A stretch of 64,000 nucleotides of DNA, from assembly GCF_036327775.1 (NCBI RefSeq), contig NZ_CP109598.1:2480001-2544000 (forward strand), in the 5' to 3' direction. The notes beneath the pieces are model-generated. The model searched no databases. It had not been told where the DNA came from and worked only from the letters and a program-made list of their open reading frames with translations. Positions 1 through 8,061 of this stretch are shown piece after piece. The DNA is from Streptomyces sp. NBC_01498 (GTDB lineage: Bacteria > Actinomycetota > Actinomycetes > Streptomycetales > Streptomycetaceae). The first letter of the stretch is position 1. Every line of letters begins with the position of its first letter. The translations under genes were made by a program, and so were the position numbers.

Positions 1-1026
1 GATGAAGGTGCCCGACGTGGACAGCCGCTGCGCGTGCGGCACGTCCTTGATGTCGTACTCACCCTTGCCGTCGTCGTCGGTGAAGCCGACCGTGGCGCCG
101 TTCATCCGGGTCTCCTTGAACTGCTCGGAGATCACCATCTGACCGTTGTACGTGGGGTTCTCCGGGGAGCCGGCGGAGATCGGGATGGTCTTGATCGTCT
201 TGCCGTCCCGCTCGACGACCATGGTCTTGGCCTTGGTGTCGACCGTGGAGACCTGGTTGCGGCCGATCGTGAAGGTGACCGTCTTCTGCTGGACGCCGAA
301 GACACCGTCCGCGCCCTCGACCCCGTCGAGCGCCAGCTTCAGGGTGACGGTGGAGCCGCCCTGCCAGTACTGCTCGGGGCGGAAGTCGAGCCGCTGCTCG
401 TTGAACCAGTGACCGACGACTTCCTGGCCGCTGCTCGACGTGACGGTGATCCCGCGCTGCACGTCGGCCTTGTTGGTGATGCCCTTGTCGAAGTTGAGCG
501 AGACCGGCATGCCGACGCCGACCGTCGAACCGTCCTCGGGCGTGAAGTTGCCGATGAAGCTGTTGTTCGGCGAGACGGTGGTGAAGGAGGAGTTCTCGTG
601 GGCCTCACGGCCCTTGCCGTCCTTCGCCGACGCGACGATCTTGTACGTGGTGGAGCGCTCCAGCTGGCCGTCCGGCTTCCAGCTCTTCGCGTCGCCGGCC
701 ATCGTGCCCTTGACGGCGGTGCCGTCGGCGGCCGTCATCTCGACGTTGACGAGCGTGCCCTTGGTGACGGTGACCTTCGCGTCGTCGTTGATGCCCGCGT
801 TGTCGGCGCCGTTCTTGGGCGAGATGGTTATCTGGGCCTCGGAAGTCTCCTTGGCCGCCGCCTCGTCCACCTGCGCCTGCGCATCCTTCGAACGCTCGGC
901 TCCGGGTTCGTCCTTCCCGCCGTCGCCGGTACTGCACGCCGAGAGCACAAGCACTCCGCCGAGCAGTGCGGACGCGGCCGCGAGGCCCTTGCGCCGCTTG
1001 CCGTTCGTCATCACACGCTTCTCCAT
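1..1026 (-). CDS. L,D-transpeptidase lipoprotein (C-terminus outside window)
   Basis: Peptidoglycan 3-3 cross-linking enzyme of the actinobacterial LdtMt2 type, anchored outside the membrane. The visible 341 residues begin with a lipoprotein signal (basic n-region, hydrophobic core, lipobox LSAC near residue 33), then Ig-like domains (motifs such as SPKNGADNAGI and FTPEDGSTVGVG) and the start of a YkuD domain. The catalytic His/Cys motif lies beyond position 1 and cannot be checked. Two starts are possible: ATG at 1026, with an AGGGA about 12 nt upstream, and an in-frame ATG at 1011 with GGAG 7 nt upstream; the signal peptide works with either. Family is clear from the Ig-YkuD order; which of the several Streptomyces Ldt paralogues it is cannot be told. 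Confidence 0.85.
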   Translation of the reverse strand, partial: MEKRVMTNGKRRKGLAAASALLGGVLVLSACSTGDGGKDEPGAERSKDAQAQVDEAAAKETSEAQITISPKNGADNAGINDDAKVTVTKGTLVNVEMTAADGTAVKGTMAGDAKSWKPDGQLERSTTYKIVASAKDGKGREAHENSSFTTVSPNNSFIGNFTPEDGSTVGVGMPVSLNFDKGITNKADVQRGITVTSSSGQEVVGHWFNEQRLDFRPEQYWQGGSTVTLKLALDGVEGADGVFGVQQKTVTFTIGRNQVSTVDTKAKTMVVERDGKTIKTIPISAGSPENPTYNGQMVISEQFKETRMNGATVGFTDDDGKGEYDIKDVPHAQRLSTSGTFI

Positions 1027-1149
1027 CGTCGCCGATTCCCTGCCTATGACCTTTAAGAACACCCGTACCGGTTCGTCCGGTTCCCTCTCGGACGAAGATG
1101 TGGGCAACACCACTCGCGCTCCGGGACTACACGGAAAGCGCGTGCGAAA

Positions 1150-1181
1150 GCCCCGGGCCGCGTTCGACGGCGTCCCGGGGC
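1150..1181. terminator. hairpin terminator
   Basis: GCCCCGGG (1150-1157) pairs with CCCGGGGC (1174-1181), and CCG/CGG extends it inward. It lies about 80 nt past the stop of the small acidic protein gene and upstream of the transpeptidase, where a minus-strand transcript should end. No U-tract, as usual in Streptomyces. Confidence 0.5.
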
Positions 1182-1261
1182 CCAAGGGTGTCACGCCCGC
1201 GGACCGAACGGAGCCGAGGTGCCGTCCGATTCCGCAGCCGTGGCCGTTCCGGTACCCCTGG

Positions 1262-1636
1262 TCACCGGCCGGCGCCGCCGTCACCGTCCTCGCGGTCGCC
1301 GTCCTCGCCGTCCCTGTCCTCGTCGTCGGCCTCTCCCTCCATGGCCCACTCCACGGATTCCGGGTCGTAGTCGATCTCCTCGCTGCTCCAGGACGCCTGG
1401 GTCAGTTCCACCCCGGGCACCTCGCCGATCAGCTCGGACGGTTCCACCAGGTACGCGAGGGCCTCCGCCTCGTCTTCCCGTACGGCGGAGCGGGCATGCG
1501 CGCGTTCCTCGTCGGGCAGGGAATCGTCCGATTCCACACGGGTCAGCGCGGCGGCGGTCAGCTCTTCCGGGTCGGTGATCTCCAGCACCAGTTCCACGTG
1601 CAGCCGGACAAAACGGGATGTCTCCGAAGTACTCAT
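1262..1636 (-). CDS. small acidic protein of unknown function
   Basis: 124 residues, no signal peptide or membrane segment. The N-terminal part (RFVRLHVELVLEITDPEELTAAAL) looks like a beta-alpha unit; the C-terminal third is dominated by Glu/Asp ending in a repetitive EDGDRED run. I know it only as a type of conserved actinomycete hypothetical protein. The ATG at 1636 has no Shine-Dalgarno, but TACTCT (complement of 1643-1648) ends 6 nt before it, which fits a leaderless transcript. It is divergent from the sortase substrate at 1757. A cytosolic role is likely from composition only; function unknown. Confidence 0.65.
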   Translation of the reverse strand: MSTSETSRFVRLHVELVLEITDPEELTAAALTRVESDDSLPDEERAHARSAVREDEAEALAYLVEPSELIGEVPGVELTQASWSSEEIDYDPESVEWAMEGEADDEDRDGEDGDREDGDGGAGR

Positions 1637-1642
1637 AACTGG

Positions 1643-1648
1643 AGAGTA
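1643..1648 (-). promoter_or_regulatory. -10 hexamer for leaderless start at 1636
   Basis: Reads TACTCT on the minus strand, followed by CCAGTT and then the ATG. It is one of the series of TANNNT-N6/7-start arrangements in this window. Confidence 0.5.
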
Positions 1649-1756
1649 GGCTTCCGGGCTCACGCGACTTTCCTGCGACCCGCTGCTTTCACTAGCATCG
1701 GCGCAGCCGGCCAATTCGGCGTTTTCCCAAGCGTGTTCCCAAGGGAGATCGATTTC

Positions 1757-2086
1757 GTGTACGTCTCCGTACGCCGACCGCTGCTGACGGCCATAGCCGC
1801 CGGCATCCTGCTCTGCGCCCTGTGGTTCGTCCCCTCGGCGAACGCCACGAACGAGCAGGGCCCAGGTCAGCGGCAGTCCACCAGCACCGCCCCGAAGGAC
1901 TCGGCCGAGCCCGCGGCGGGCTCCGCCGCGGAGTCCCCGGCGGGATCCTCCGCGGAGCTCGCTCTCGCCGACACCGGAAGCGGCGTGGACACCACGCCGT
2001 ATCTCGTCGGCGGGACGGCGTTCCTGCTCCTGGGCGCGGCTTTCGTCGCGCACTCGGTACGCCGGGACGCGGCCGGCGCGCTCTGA
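1757..2086 (+). CDS. short LAXTG sortase substrate, wall-anchored protein
   Basis: 109 residues: signal peptide (VRRPLLTAIAAGILLCALWF, cleavage near ANA-T at residue 30), a short Ser/Ala/Glu/Pro-rich stalk, then LADTG, a hydrophobic span of about 18 residues and an Arg-containing tail (HSVRRDAAGAL). LAXTG is the motif recognised by class E sortases in Streptomyces, so the stalk should be covalently linked to peptidoglycan. GTG start at 1757 is supported by AAGGGAG 9 nt upstream; the long frame upstream of it is non-coding. The mature stalk has no recognisable domain and is only about 45 residues, so it may be a spacer or surface coat rather than an enzyme. No sortase gene is adjacent. Confidence 0.75.
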   Translation: MYVSVRRPLLTAIAAGILLCALWFVPSANATNEQGPGQRQSTSTAPKDSAEPAAGSAAESPAGSSAELALADTGSGVDTTPYLVGGTAFLLLGAAFVAHSVRRDAAGAL

Positions 2087-2127
2087 GGCGTCGGTTACGC
2101 CCAGCAGTACGCCTCGCGGTACGAGGA

Positions 2128-2156
2128 GGGGGCCGCCGGGCTGTCGGGCGGCCCTT
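2128..2156. terminator. bidirectional hairpin between convergent genes
   Basis: GGGCCGCC (2130-2137) pairs with GGCGGCCC (2147-2154) across a 9-nt loop. It sits between the stop of the sortase substrate (plus) and the stop of hutH (minus) and can serve both. Confidence 0.55.
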
Positions 2157-2180
2157 CCACGTGCCGTCGGGCCGGCGGGT

Positions 2181-3728
2181 TCACGCCAGCGGGCCGGTCA
2201 CCGGTTCCACCGCCGCCACCAGCAGGCCCTCCCGTACGAACTCCTCCGCCGCCGCGAGATCCGGCGCCAGGAACCGGTCGGGCCCGGCCCCCTCGATCCC
2301 CGCCGCGCGCACCGCGTCGACGGCGGCCCGTGAGGCGGGCGCGGGCGTCAGGCCGGTACGCAGTTCGATCGCCCGGGTCGCCGCGTACAGCTCGACCGCC
2401 ACGATCCGGGTCAGATGGCCGACGGCGGTACGGAGCTTGCGCGCCGCCGACCAGCCCATCGACACGTGGTCCTCCTGCATCGCCGAGGACGGGATGGAGT
2501 CGACGGAGGCCGGGACGGCGAGCCGCTTCATCTCGCTGACCAGCGCGGCCTGCGTGTACTGGGCGATCATCAGGCCCGAGTCGACACCGGGGTCGTCCGC
2601 GAGGAACGCGGGCAGGCCGTGCGAGCGGTTCTTGTCGAGCAGCCGGTCCGTGCGGCGCTCGGCGATGGAGCCGAGGTCGGCGGCGACGATCGCGAGGAAG
2701 TCGAGGACGTAGGCGACGGGGGCGCCGTGGAAGTTGCCGTTGGACTCGACGCGGCCGTCCGCCAGCACCACCGGGTTGTCCACGGCGGAGGCCAGTTCGC
2801 GGTCGGCGACGATCCGGGCGTACGCGAGGGTGTCCCGGCCCGCGCCCGCGACCTGGGGGGCGCAGCGCACCGAGTACGCGTCCTGGACGCGGGGTGCCTC
2901 GTCCTCCTGGAAGTGCCCGGTCAGCCCGGACCCGGCGAGCACCCGCAGCATGTTGTCGGCGCTGACGCCCTGGCCGGGGTGCGGGCGGATGGCGTGCAGC
3001 TCGGGGGCGAGGACCCGGTCGGTGCCGAGCAGGGCCTCCAGGGTCAGCGCGGCGGTGATGTCGGCGGAGGTGTAGAGACGCTGGAGGTCGGCGAGGGCCA
3101 TGACGAGCATGCCGAGCATGCCGTCGGTGCCGTTGAGGAGCGCCAGGCCCTCCTTCTCGCGCAGCTCTACGGGCGTGATGCCGTGCGCGGCGAGCAGTTC
3201 GCCGGCGGGCCGCAGGACGCCGTCGGGGCCCTCGGCGTCGCCCTCGCCCATCAGCGTCAGCGCGCAGTGCGAGAGCGGCGCGAGGTCGCCGGAGCAGCCG
3301 AGGGAGCCGTACTCGTGGACGACGGGTGTGATGCCCGCGTTGAGGATGTCCGCCATGGTCAGCGCGACCTCGGGGCGCACGCCGGTGTGCCCGGACGCGA
3401 GGGTCTTCAGCCGCAGGAACATCAGGGCGCGCACGACCTCGCGCTCGACGCGGGGGCCCATGCCGGCGGCGTGCGAGCGGACGATGTTCCGCTGGAGCCG
3501 CGCGCGCAGGTCGGGGCCGATGTGCCGGCTGGCGAGCGCGCCGAAGCCGGTGGAGACGCCGTACACGGGCTCGGGCTTGGCGGCGAGCGACTCGATGATC
3601 TCGCGGGCGGCGGCGAGCGCGGAGAGGGCGTCGGCGGAGAGCTCGACACGGGCGTTGCCGCGGGCGACGGCGACGACGTCTTCGGCGGTGGTGCCGGACG
3701 TCCCCACGACGACAGTGTGCATATCCAT
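2181..3728 (-). CDS. hutH: histidine ammonia-lyase
   Basis: Deaminates L-histidine to urocanate, first step of histidine use. 515 residues, the usual length. The MIO prosthetic group forms from the tripeptide at 145-147, which here is Cys-Ser-Gly rather than the usual Ala-Ser-Gly; I recall CSG also in the S. griseus enzyme, so it is a streptomycete trait rather than damage. Other family landmarks present: YGVSTGFG (56-63), NGTDGMLG, SADN, and the NFHGAP and SSAMQEDHVSMG stretches of the active site. Single gene, no other hut gene beside it. No Shine-Dalgarno; TACGCT (complement of 3736-3741) lies 7 nt before the ATG, so the message is probably leaderless. Confidence 0.96.
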   Translation of the reverse strand: MDMHTVVVGTSGTTAEDVVAVARGNARVELSADALSALAAAREIIESLAAKPEPVYGVSTGFGALASRHIGPDLRARLQRNIVRSHAAGMGPRVEREVVRALMFLRLKTLASGHTGVRPEVALTMADILNAGITPVVHEYGSLGCSGDLAPLSHCALTLMGEGDAEGPDGVLRPAGELLAAHGITPVELREKEGLALLNGTDGMLGMLVMALADLQRLYTSADITAALTLEALLGTDRVLAPELHAIRPHPGQGVSADNMLRVLAGSGLTGHFQEDEAPRVQDAYSVRCAPQVAGAGRDTLAYARIVADRELASAVDNPVVLADGRVESNGNFHGAPVAYVLDFLAIVAADLGSIAERRTDRLLDKNRSHGLPAFLADDPGVDSGLMIAQYTQAALVSEMKRLAVPASVDSIPSSAMQEDHVSMGWSAARKLRTAVGHLTRIVAVELYAATRAIELRTGLTPAPASRAAVDAVRAAGIEGAGPDRFLAPDLAAAEEFVREGLLVAAVEPVTGPLA

Positions 3729-3735
3729 ATTCAGG

Positions 3736-3741
3736 AGCGTA
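3736..3741 (-). promoter_or_regulatory. -10 hexamer for leaderless hutH
   Basis: TACGCT on the minus strand, then CCTGAAT and ATG. No purine-rich ribosome site is present in the spacer. Confidence 0.5.
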
Positions 3742-3840
3742 CGGACTGAAACTCAACGTGTCACTAGGGGGGTGGCGAGGCCGCGTCGGGGCGGGGCGGG
3801 GCGGCCCCGGCTTCCCGCAGCGGACCGGCGGCGCCGCTCC

Positions 3841-5013
3841 TCAGCCCGACGACGCCCCTCCGGGCGGAGTACGCGGGGTGCCCCGGAACCGCCGGCGCTC
3901 CCCCGGCGCCGGGGGACGGGGCGGCTCGTCCGCCAGGCGGACGACTTCGCCGTCCCGGCCCGCCACCACCGGGCCCGCCGCCCGCGCCGCCTTCGCGCGG
4001 TACTGCGCCGCGTCCGCGAGGCGGAACAGACGGCGAGCCGACCTCAGCGGCCCGATCGCGTCCCCGGTCGACGCGACACCGCACGCCACCCCCTCGCCCA
4101 GCTCCAACTCGGCGGCCCGGCGGCACAGTTCGTCGGCGACCCCGATCACGGCGTCCGCGCGGGGCCCCACCGTGAGGAGACAGAACTCGTCGCCGCCCAG
4201 CCGCGCCGCCAGCGCCCCGGGCAGCCGGGCCCCACAGACGGAGAGCAGCGAGCCGAAGCGTTCCAGCAGCCGGTCGCCGACCGCGTGACCCTGGGTGTCG
4301 TTGACCCGCTTGAGGCCGTTGAGGTCGCAGACGACGAGGCTGACGACCGAACCGTCCGTACGGTGCAGCGCGATCGCCTCGTCCAGACGGGAGTCGACCG
4401 CGCGGCGGTTCGCCAGCCCGGTCAGCGGGTCGGTGAAGGCCAGCCGCCGGACCTCTTCGAGCCGTTCCGTCTGGGCGATCCCCGATGCCACGACGGACGC
4501 GATGACGGTCGCGAAGTCGGCGTCGGCGCGCGCGAAGACCGGGACGCCGAGCGGCCTCGCCACGTACAGCTCGCCCCACGCCCGCCCGTGCAGCACGATC
4601 GGCGCGACGACGCAGCAGCCCCGGCCGCGTCTGCGCAGGGCGGCGACCCGCTGGTGGCAGTAGCCCGGTTCACCGGACTCGGCGGCCGGGCCGTCGGCGG
4701 TCTCGACCCACGCGTTGGGCTCGCCGCCGCCCGCCCACCGTTCGTGCAGAAACTCCGCGATCTCGGGGAAGCGGTGCACCGGATACGACTCGTCCTCGGG
4801 GAACTCCTCCTCCCCCTCGGCCAGCTCCCCCGCGTTCACCAGGACCTTGAGCTGCCCCAGGTCCCGTTCCCAGACGGACAGCGCGGCGAAGCTGCCGGCC
4901 AGCGCGTCCCGCGCGCCCAGCGCGGCGGCCAGCCAGGACTCGTGCGGGGTGTGCGCCGAGGCCATGTTCTGCGCGAGTTCCACGACGGCGCGCAGCCGTA
5001 CGTCCTCTCCCAT
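3841..5013 (-). CDS. GAF-GGDEF diguanylate cyclase
   Basis: Predicted to make cyclic di-GMP, which in Streptomyces holds BldD in its repressing form. About 390 residues: a GAF-like sensor region (roughly 10-185), a short helix (TERLEEVRRLAFTDPLTGLANRR) and a GGDEF domain with an intact GGDEF signature near 273-277. The RXXD inhibitory site expected five residues before the signature is absent (the sequence there is LPGALAARL), so product inhibition through an I-site is unlikely. The last 45 residues are Pro/Arg-rich and probably disordered. No EAL domain. ATG at 5013 follows TAAGGT (complement of 5020-5025) by 6 nt, suggesting a leaderless start; a GTG one codon upstream is the alternative. 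Confidence 0.9.
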   Translation of the reverse strand: MGEDVRLRAVVELAQNMASAHTPHESWLAAALGARDALAGSFAALSVWERDLGQLKVLVNAGELAEGEEEFPEDESYPVHRFPEIAEFLHERWAGGGEPNAWVETADGPAAESGEPGYCHQRVAALRRRGRGCCVVAPIVLHGRAWGELYVARPLGVPVFARADADFATVIASVVASGIAQTERLEEVRRLAFTDPLTGLANRRAVDSRLDEAIALHRTDGSVVSLVVCDLNGLKRVNDTQGHAVGDRLLERFGSLLSVCGARLPGALAARLGGDEFCLLTVGPRADAVIGVADELCRRAAELELGEGVACGVASTGDAIGPLRSARRLFRLADAAQYRAKAARAAGPVVAGRDGEVVRLADEPPRPPAPGERRRFRGTPRTPPGGASSG

Positions 5014-5120
5014 CACTCCACCTTAGGGCGCTTCGGGGGGATTCGATCACTCGGAGCAAGTGATCGTCACTCTCCGTCCACCATCGGGTGGGGGTGCGGG
5101 GCGGTACGGCGGCGGCGCCG

Positions 5121-5963
5121 CTACTCGCCGGGCCACTCCGGCGTGCGCTTCTCGTTGAACGCGGCGACACCCTCCGCGCGGTCCCCGGAGAAGGCCACCG
5201 ACCGCCACGCCGCGTCCTCGACCTCCAGTCCCGCCCGCAGGTCGAGGCCGTGCCCGAGCCGCAGGGCGCGCTTGGCCGCCCGGAGTCCGACCGGCGAGTT
5301 CGCGGCGATCCGGGAGGCCAGCGCCAGGGCCTCGTCGCGGTCGGCCGCCTCGCCCGCGAGCTGGTCGACCAGGCCCAGCCCAAGCGCCTCGGGAGCGGTC
5401 AACCGCCGGGCGGTGAAGATCAGTTCGGCGGCGCGGGCGGCGCCGACACGGCGGGGCAGCAGCTGCGTACCGCCGCCGCCGGGGATCACGCCCACCGACA
5501 CCTCGGGGAGTCCGACGACGGCGGTCGGGTCGGCGACGATCAGGTCGCAGGACAGCGCCAGCTCGAAGCCGCCGCCGAGGGCGAAGCCGTGCACGGCGGC
5601 GATGGTGGGCATCGGGAGTTCCAGAACGCCGGTGTACGCGGCGCGGGCGGTCGGCCGCTGCCGTACCAGCTCGGCGTCGGTCAGCGAGTTCCGCTCCTTG
5701 AGGTCCGCGCCGACGCAGAACGCGCGTTCGTGGGTGGAGGTGAGGACGGTGACGCGTACGTCCCGGTCCGCGCCCAGCGCGGCGCAGGCCGCGCCGATGG
5801 AACGCGCCATCTCCGTCGAGACCGCGTTCATGGCCTTGGGCCGGTCGAGCACCAGCTCAGCCACATGGCCGTGCCGCCGCACCGCGACGTACTCCCCGAA
5901 CCGGCGGTCGTCGCCCTCCGTGCCCCGCGTGCTCTCCGCGCCCACCGCACCCACCGCACCCAC
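5121..5963 (-). CDS. enoyl-CoA hydratase/isomerase family protein
   Basis: Crotonase-fold enzyme, about 280 residues, most likely hydrating 2-enoyl-CoA in fatty acid or amino acid breakdown. Oxyanion-hole segments (AFCVGADLKE; HGFALGGGFELA) and both catalytic glutamates (GGGFE and GLPEVSVG) are present, so an active hydratase is expected. Several in-frame GTG codons (5963, 5954, 5945) can start it; GGGAAG lies 3 nt before the first and 12 nt before the second. An 18-bp palindrome sits just upstream (5973-5990), so transcription is probably repressed by a dimeric regulator. Substrate chain length cannot be inferred. Confidence 0.88.
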   Translation of the reverse strand: MGAVGAVGAESTRGTEGDDRRFGEYVAVRRHGHVAELVLDRPKAMNAVSTEMARSIGAACAALGADRDVRVTVLTSTHERAFCVGADLKERNSLTDAELVRQRPTARAAYTGVLELPMPTIAAVHGFALGGGFELALSCDLIVADPTAVVGLPEVSVGVIPGGGGTQLLPRRVGAARAAELIFTARRLTAPEALGLGLVDQLAGEAADRDEALALASRIAANSPVGLRAAKRALRLGHGLDLRAGLEVEDAAWRSVAFSGDRAEGVAAFNEKRTPEWPGE

Positions 5964-5972
5964 CCGCTTCCC

Positions 5973-5990
5973 GGTTAACGATCGTTGACC
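5973..5990. promoter_or_regulatory. 18-bp palindromic operator upstream of the enoyl-CoA hydratase
   Basis: GGTTAACGATCGTTGACC is a two-fold symmetric site with 8 of 9 base pairs matched between the halves. It lies 10 nt before the first possible start of the hydratase and just after a possible -10, TATGAT (complement of 5994-5999), so a bound protein would block transcription. Shape and length are typical of TetR-family operators; the regulator is not identified. Confidence 0.55.
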
Positions 5991-6295
5991 GGGATCATAG
6001 GCGGCGTCCGCGCGGGCGCGGAGGGGGGCGCCGGGATCGGCCAGGATCCGCCGGTTGGGCGCGGTTCGGCGGGGGCTTGGCGGGGGGGGTGGCGGGAGCG
6101 GTGCAGCGGGGGCTTGGCGGGGGCGGCCGATGCAGTTCGACGGGGGTGGCCGACGCGTTCGGCAGGGGTCGGTCGGGCGAGGCGGTTCGGCCGGTTCGTC
6201 CATCGGCCGGCCCGGTCGGTCGGTTCAGCGCCGGGCCGGGCCGCCCGGCCGGTCGGGCGGGCGGTTCGTCCGTGGGGCAGCCCGGTCCGCCCGGG
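5991..6295. other. gene-free stretch between hydratase and cyclase genes
   Basis: About 300 nt of G-rich plus-strand sequence made of recurring GGGGG and CGGTTCGG-type words. I see a likely -10 (TATGAT) at its left edge and no coding frame on either strand with Streptomyces codon bias and a start signal. It lies downstream of the cyclase gene and upstream of the hydratase gene. Confidence 0.5.
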
Positions 6296-7456
6296 TCAGT
6301 TCTCGGGCTTGGGGCGTCGCGTGAGCAGCCACGGCTCGACGACGCCCAGACCGCGCACCGGCCGCTGCCACATGGGCTGTATGCCGAAGCGGTACACGGG
6401 GGGCTCCTCGCCCGCCTTCTCCGCCTCCGTCGCCTGTTTCGCCGCCTCGGCCTCGGACACGGGGGTGTCACCGGTGCGGATCAGTTCCTCGGCGAGGGCG
6501 CCGTCGACCAGGACGGCGTCCTTGGGGGCTATCGAGGTGAGGCGGCTCGCGAGGTTGACGGTGTTGCCGAAGACGTCGCCCATCCGCGTGGTGACCGTGC
6601 CGAACGCGATGCCCACCCGCAGCGCGGGCATCGACGTGTCGTGCGTCATGGTCTCGATGAGCCGCAGGGCGATCTCGGCGGCCGTACCCGCGTCGTCGGC
6701 GGCGTACAGGACCTCGTCGCCGAGGGTCTTGATGAGCCGGCCGCCGTGCGCGGCGACCAGATCGGCGCAGGTCGTCTCGAACGCCTCGACCAGCTCGCCC
6801 AGTTCCTCCTCCTCCAGGCGGCGGGTGAGGCGGGTGAAGCCGACAAGGTCCGCGAAGCCGACGGCGAGCCGGCGGTCGACCATCTCCTCGTCGTCGGCGG
6901 CCTGGACGACGCGCCCGGTGGCGGCGGCGAGCTGGCGCCGCCACACGTACACCAGGAACTCCTCCAGCTCCGGCAGCAACAGCTCGACCAGGGGGTACGT
7001 GACCTCGGTCCGCGTCATGCCGGGCTCCGGCGGCTCGGTGAGCCCGGCGAGGAAGGAATCGATCTGCCACTCGGCCAGCCGGGCGGTCGTCTGCCCGGTC
7101 GACCGGGCGACCTGGATCGCCATCGGCTCGCTCAGCAGCCCGGCCTCGACCAGACCGGCGAGGCGGCGCAGCGCGAGGACGTCGGCCTCGGTGAGGGCGC
7201 GGGCCTGGCCGATGTCGGCGAAGCCCATGGCGCGCCAGAAGCGGGAGGCGAGGTCCATCGAGACCCCGGCGGTGCGGGCGGCCTGGAACGGGGTGTAGCG
7301 GCGCTCGGCGCCGAGGATCAGCTGTTCGAGCCGGATGGCGAGGGGGTCGTCGGTGGGCTCGGCCGTGTGGTCGACGGCGTGGTGCGGGGTGGGGTGACCG
7401 GAGGAGTCCGACGGTGGCTTTTCGTCCCCACCGGAGGTCGTGTCGTCGACCGTCAC
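6296..7456 (-). CDS. cya: class III adenylate cyclase with N-terminal regulatory domain
   Basis: Makes cAMP; in Streptomyces cAMP acts with Crp in germination and development. 386 residues. The N-terminal half (about 40-190, e.g. ERRYTPFQAARTAGV and SRFWRAMGFADIG) matches the regulatory domain of the pH-sensing cyclase Rv1264. The C-terminal class III catalytic domain has both metal aspartates (FADLVGF; TLGDEVLY) and the Asn/Arg pair of the transition-state site (GNTVNLASRL). Start GTG at 7456 is fixed by AGGAGG 6 nt upstream. Soluble: no membrane segment. Monocistronic by spacing. Proposed to be the single housekeeping cyclase of the organism, by analogy with S. coelicolor. Confidence 0.93.
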   Translation of the reverse strand: MTVDDTTSGGDEKPPSDSSGHPTPHHAVDHTAEPTDDPLAIRLEQLILGAERRYTPFQAARTAGVSMDLASRFWRAMGFADIGQARALTEADVLALRRLAGLVEAGLLSEPMAIQVARSTGQTTARLAEWQIDSFLAGLTEPPEPGMTRTEVTYPLVELLLPELEEFLVYVWRRQLAAATGRVVQAADDEEMVDRRLAVGFADLVGFTRLTRRLEEEELGELVEAFETTCADLVAAHGGRLIKTLGDEVLYAADDAGTAAEIALRLIETMTHDTSMPALRVGIAFGTVTTRMGDVFGNTVNLASRLTSIAPKDAVLVDGALAEELIRTGDTPVSEAEAAKQATEAEKAGEEPPVYRFGIQPMWQRPVRGLGVVEPWLLTRRPKPEN

Positions 7457-8061
7457 CAGCCGCCTCCTGCCCGTTCCCTGCGCACTGCCCTGCCGATCTG
7501 TCGTGGGTCGCCTCAACGATACGGCAGGTCGGAGCTGTCGGGGTCGACGTTGCGGGTAGTTGCCACGGGCGGGCGGAAGGGGGCTCGCGGAGGGGGCGCC
7601 CGGGGGCGGGGAGGCGGTCCGGGGAGCCACCGTGGATCACGGCGTACGGGGAAGCGCCAGCCCGGGTGAGGGCGGGTGGCTGCGGCCGGGATCAGGGCGG
7701 GGGTACGCGTACGAGACCCTCTGCTCCTCACGGGTCCCGCACCGCGTGCAGGGCGTACGCGTACGACGGCACCCTCCGCACCCCCCGGGCCCGCATGACG
7801 CGCCGGGCGTACGCCTACAAGGGCCCTCCGCTCCCCACCGGCCCCACCCCCGGCCCGCACCACGCGCGGGCCCGCACCGCCCGCAGGGCGTACGCGTACA
7901 AGGGCACCCTCCGCACCCCCCCCGGGCCCGCATGACGCGCCGGGCGTACACGTACCAGGCCCTCGCTCCTCACCGGTCCCGGACCGCCCAGCCCCGCACC
8001 GCACCGCACCGCTCCCAGTCCCCGCGCGCCACCACGGGCCCTGCACACCACCACCCCGGCC
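7457..8061. repeat. gene-free region with a duplicated ~65-bp segment
   Basis: No supportable gene. Two copies of a unit beginning CAGGGCGTACGCGTAC and ending ATGACGCGCCGGGCGTAC occur at about 7749-7813 and 7884-7950, with a related half-copy between them. The words GCGTACGCGTAC and CTCCGCACCCCCC recur. The copies differ by a few substitutions and indels, so this is an old or decaying tandem duplication between the cyclase and the biotin ligase genes. Confidence 0.6.

Noticed and set aside
3100..5988. 962-residue plus-strand open frame across hutH, GGDEF and hydratase genes
   Set aside because: It spans three recognised minus-strand genes and has Arg/Ser/Pro composition without any domain.
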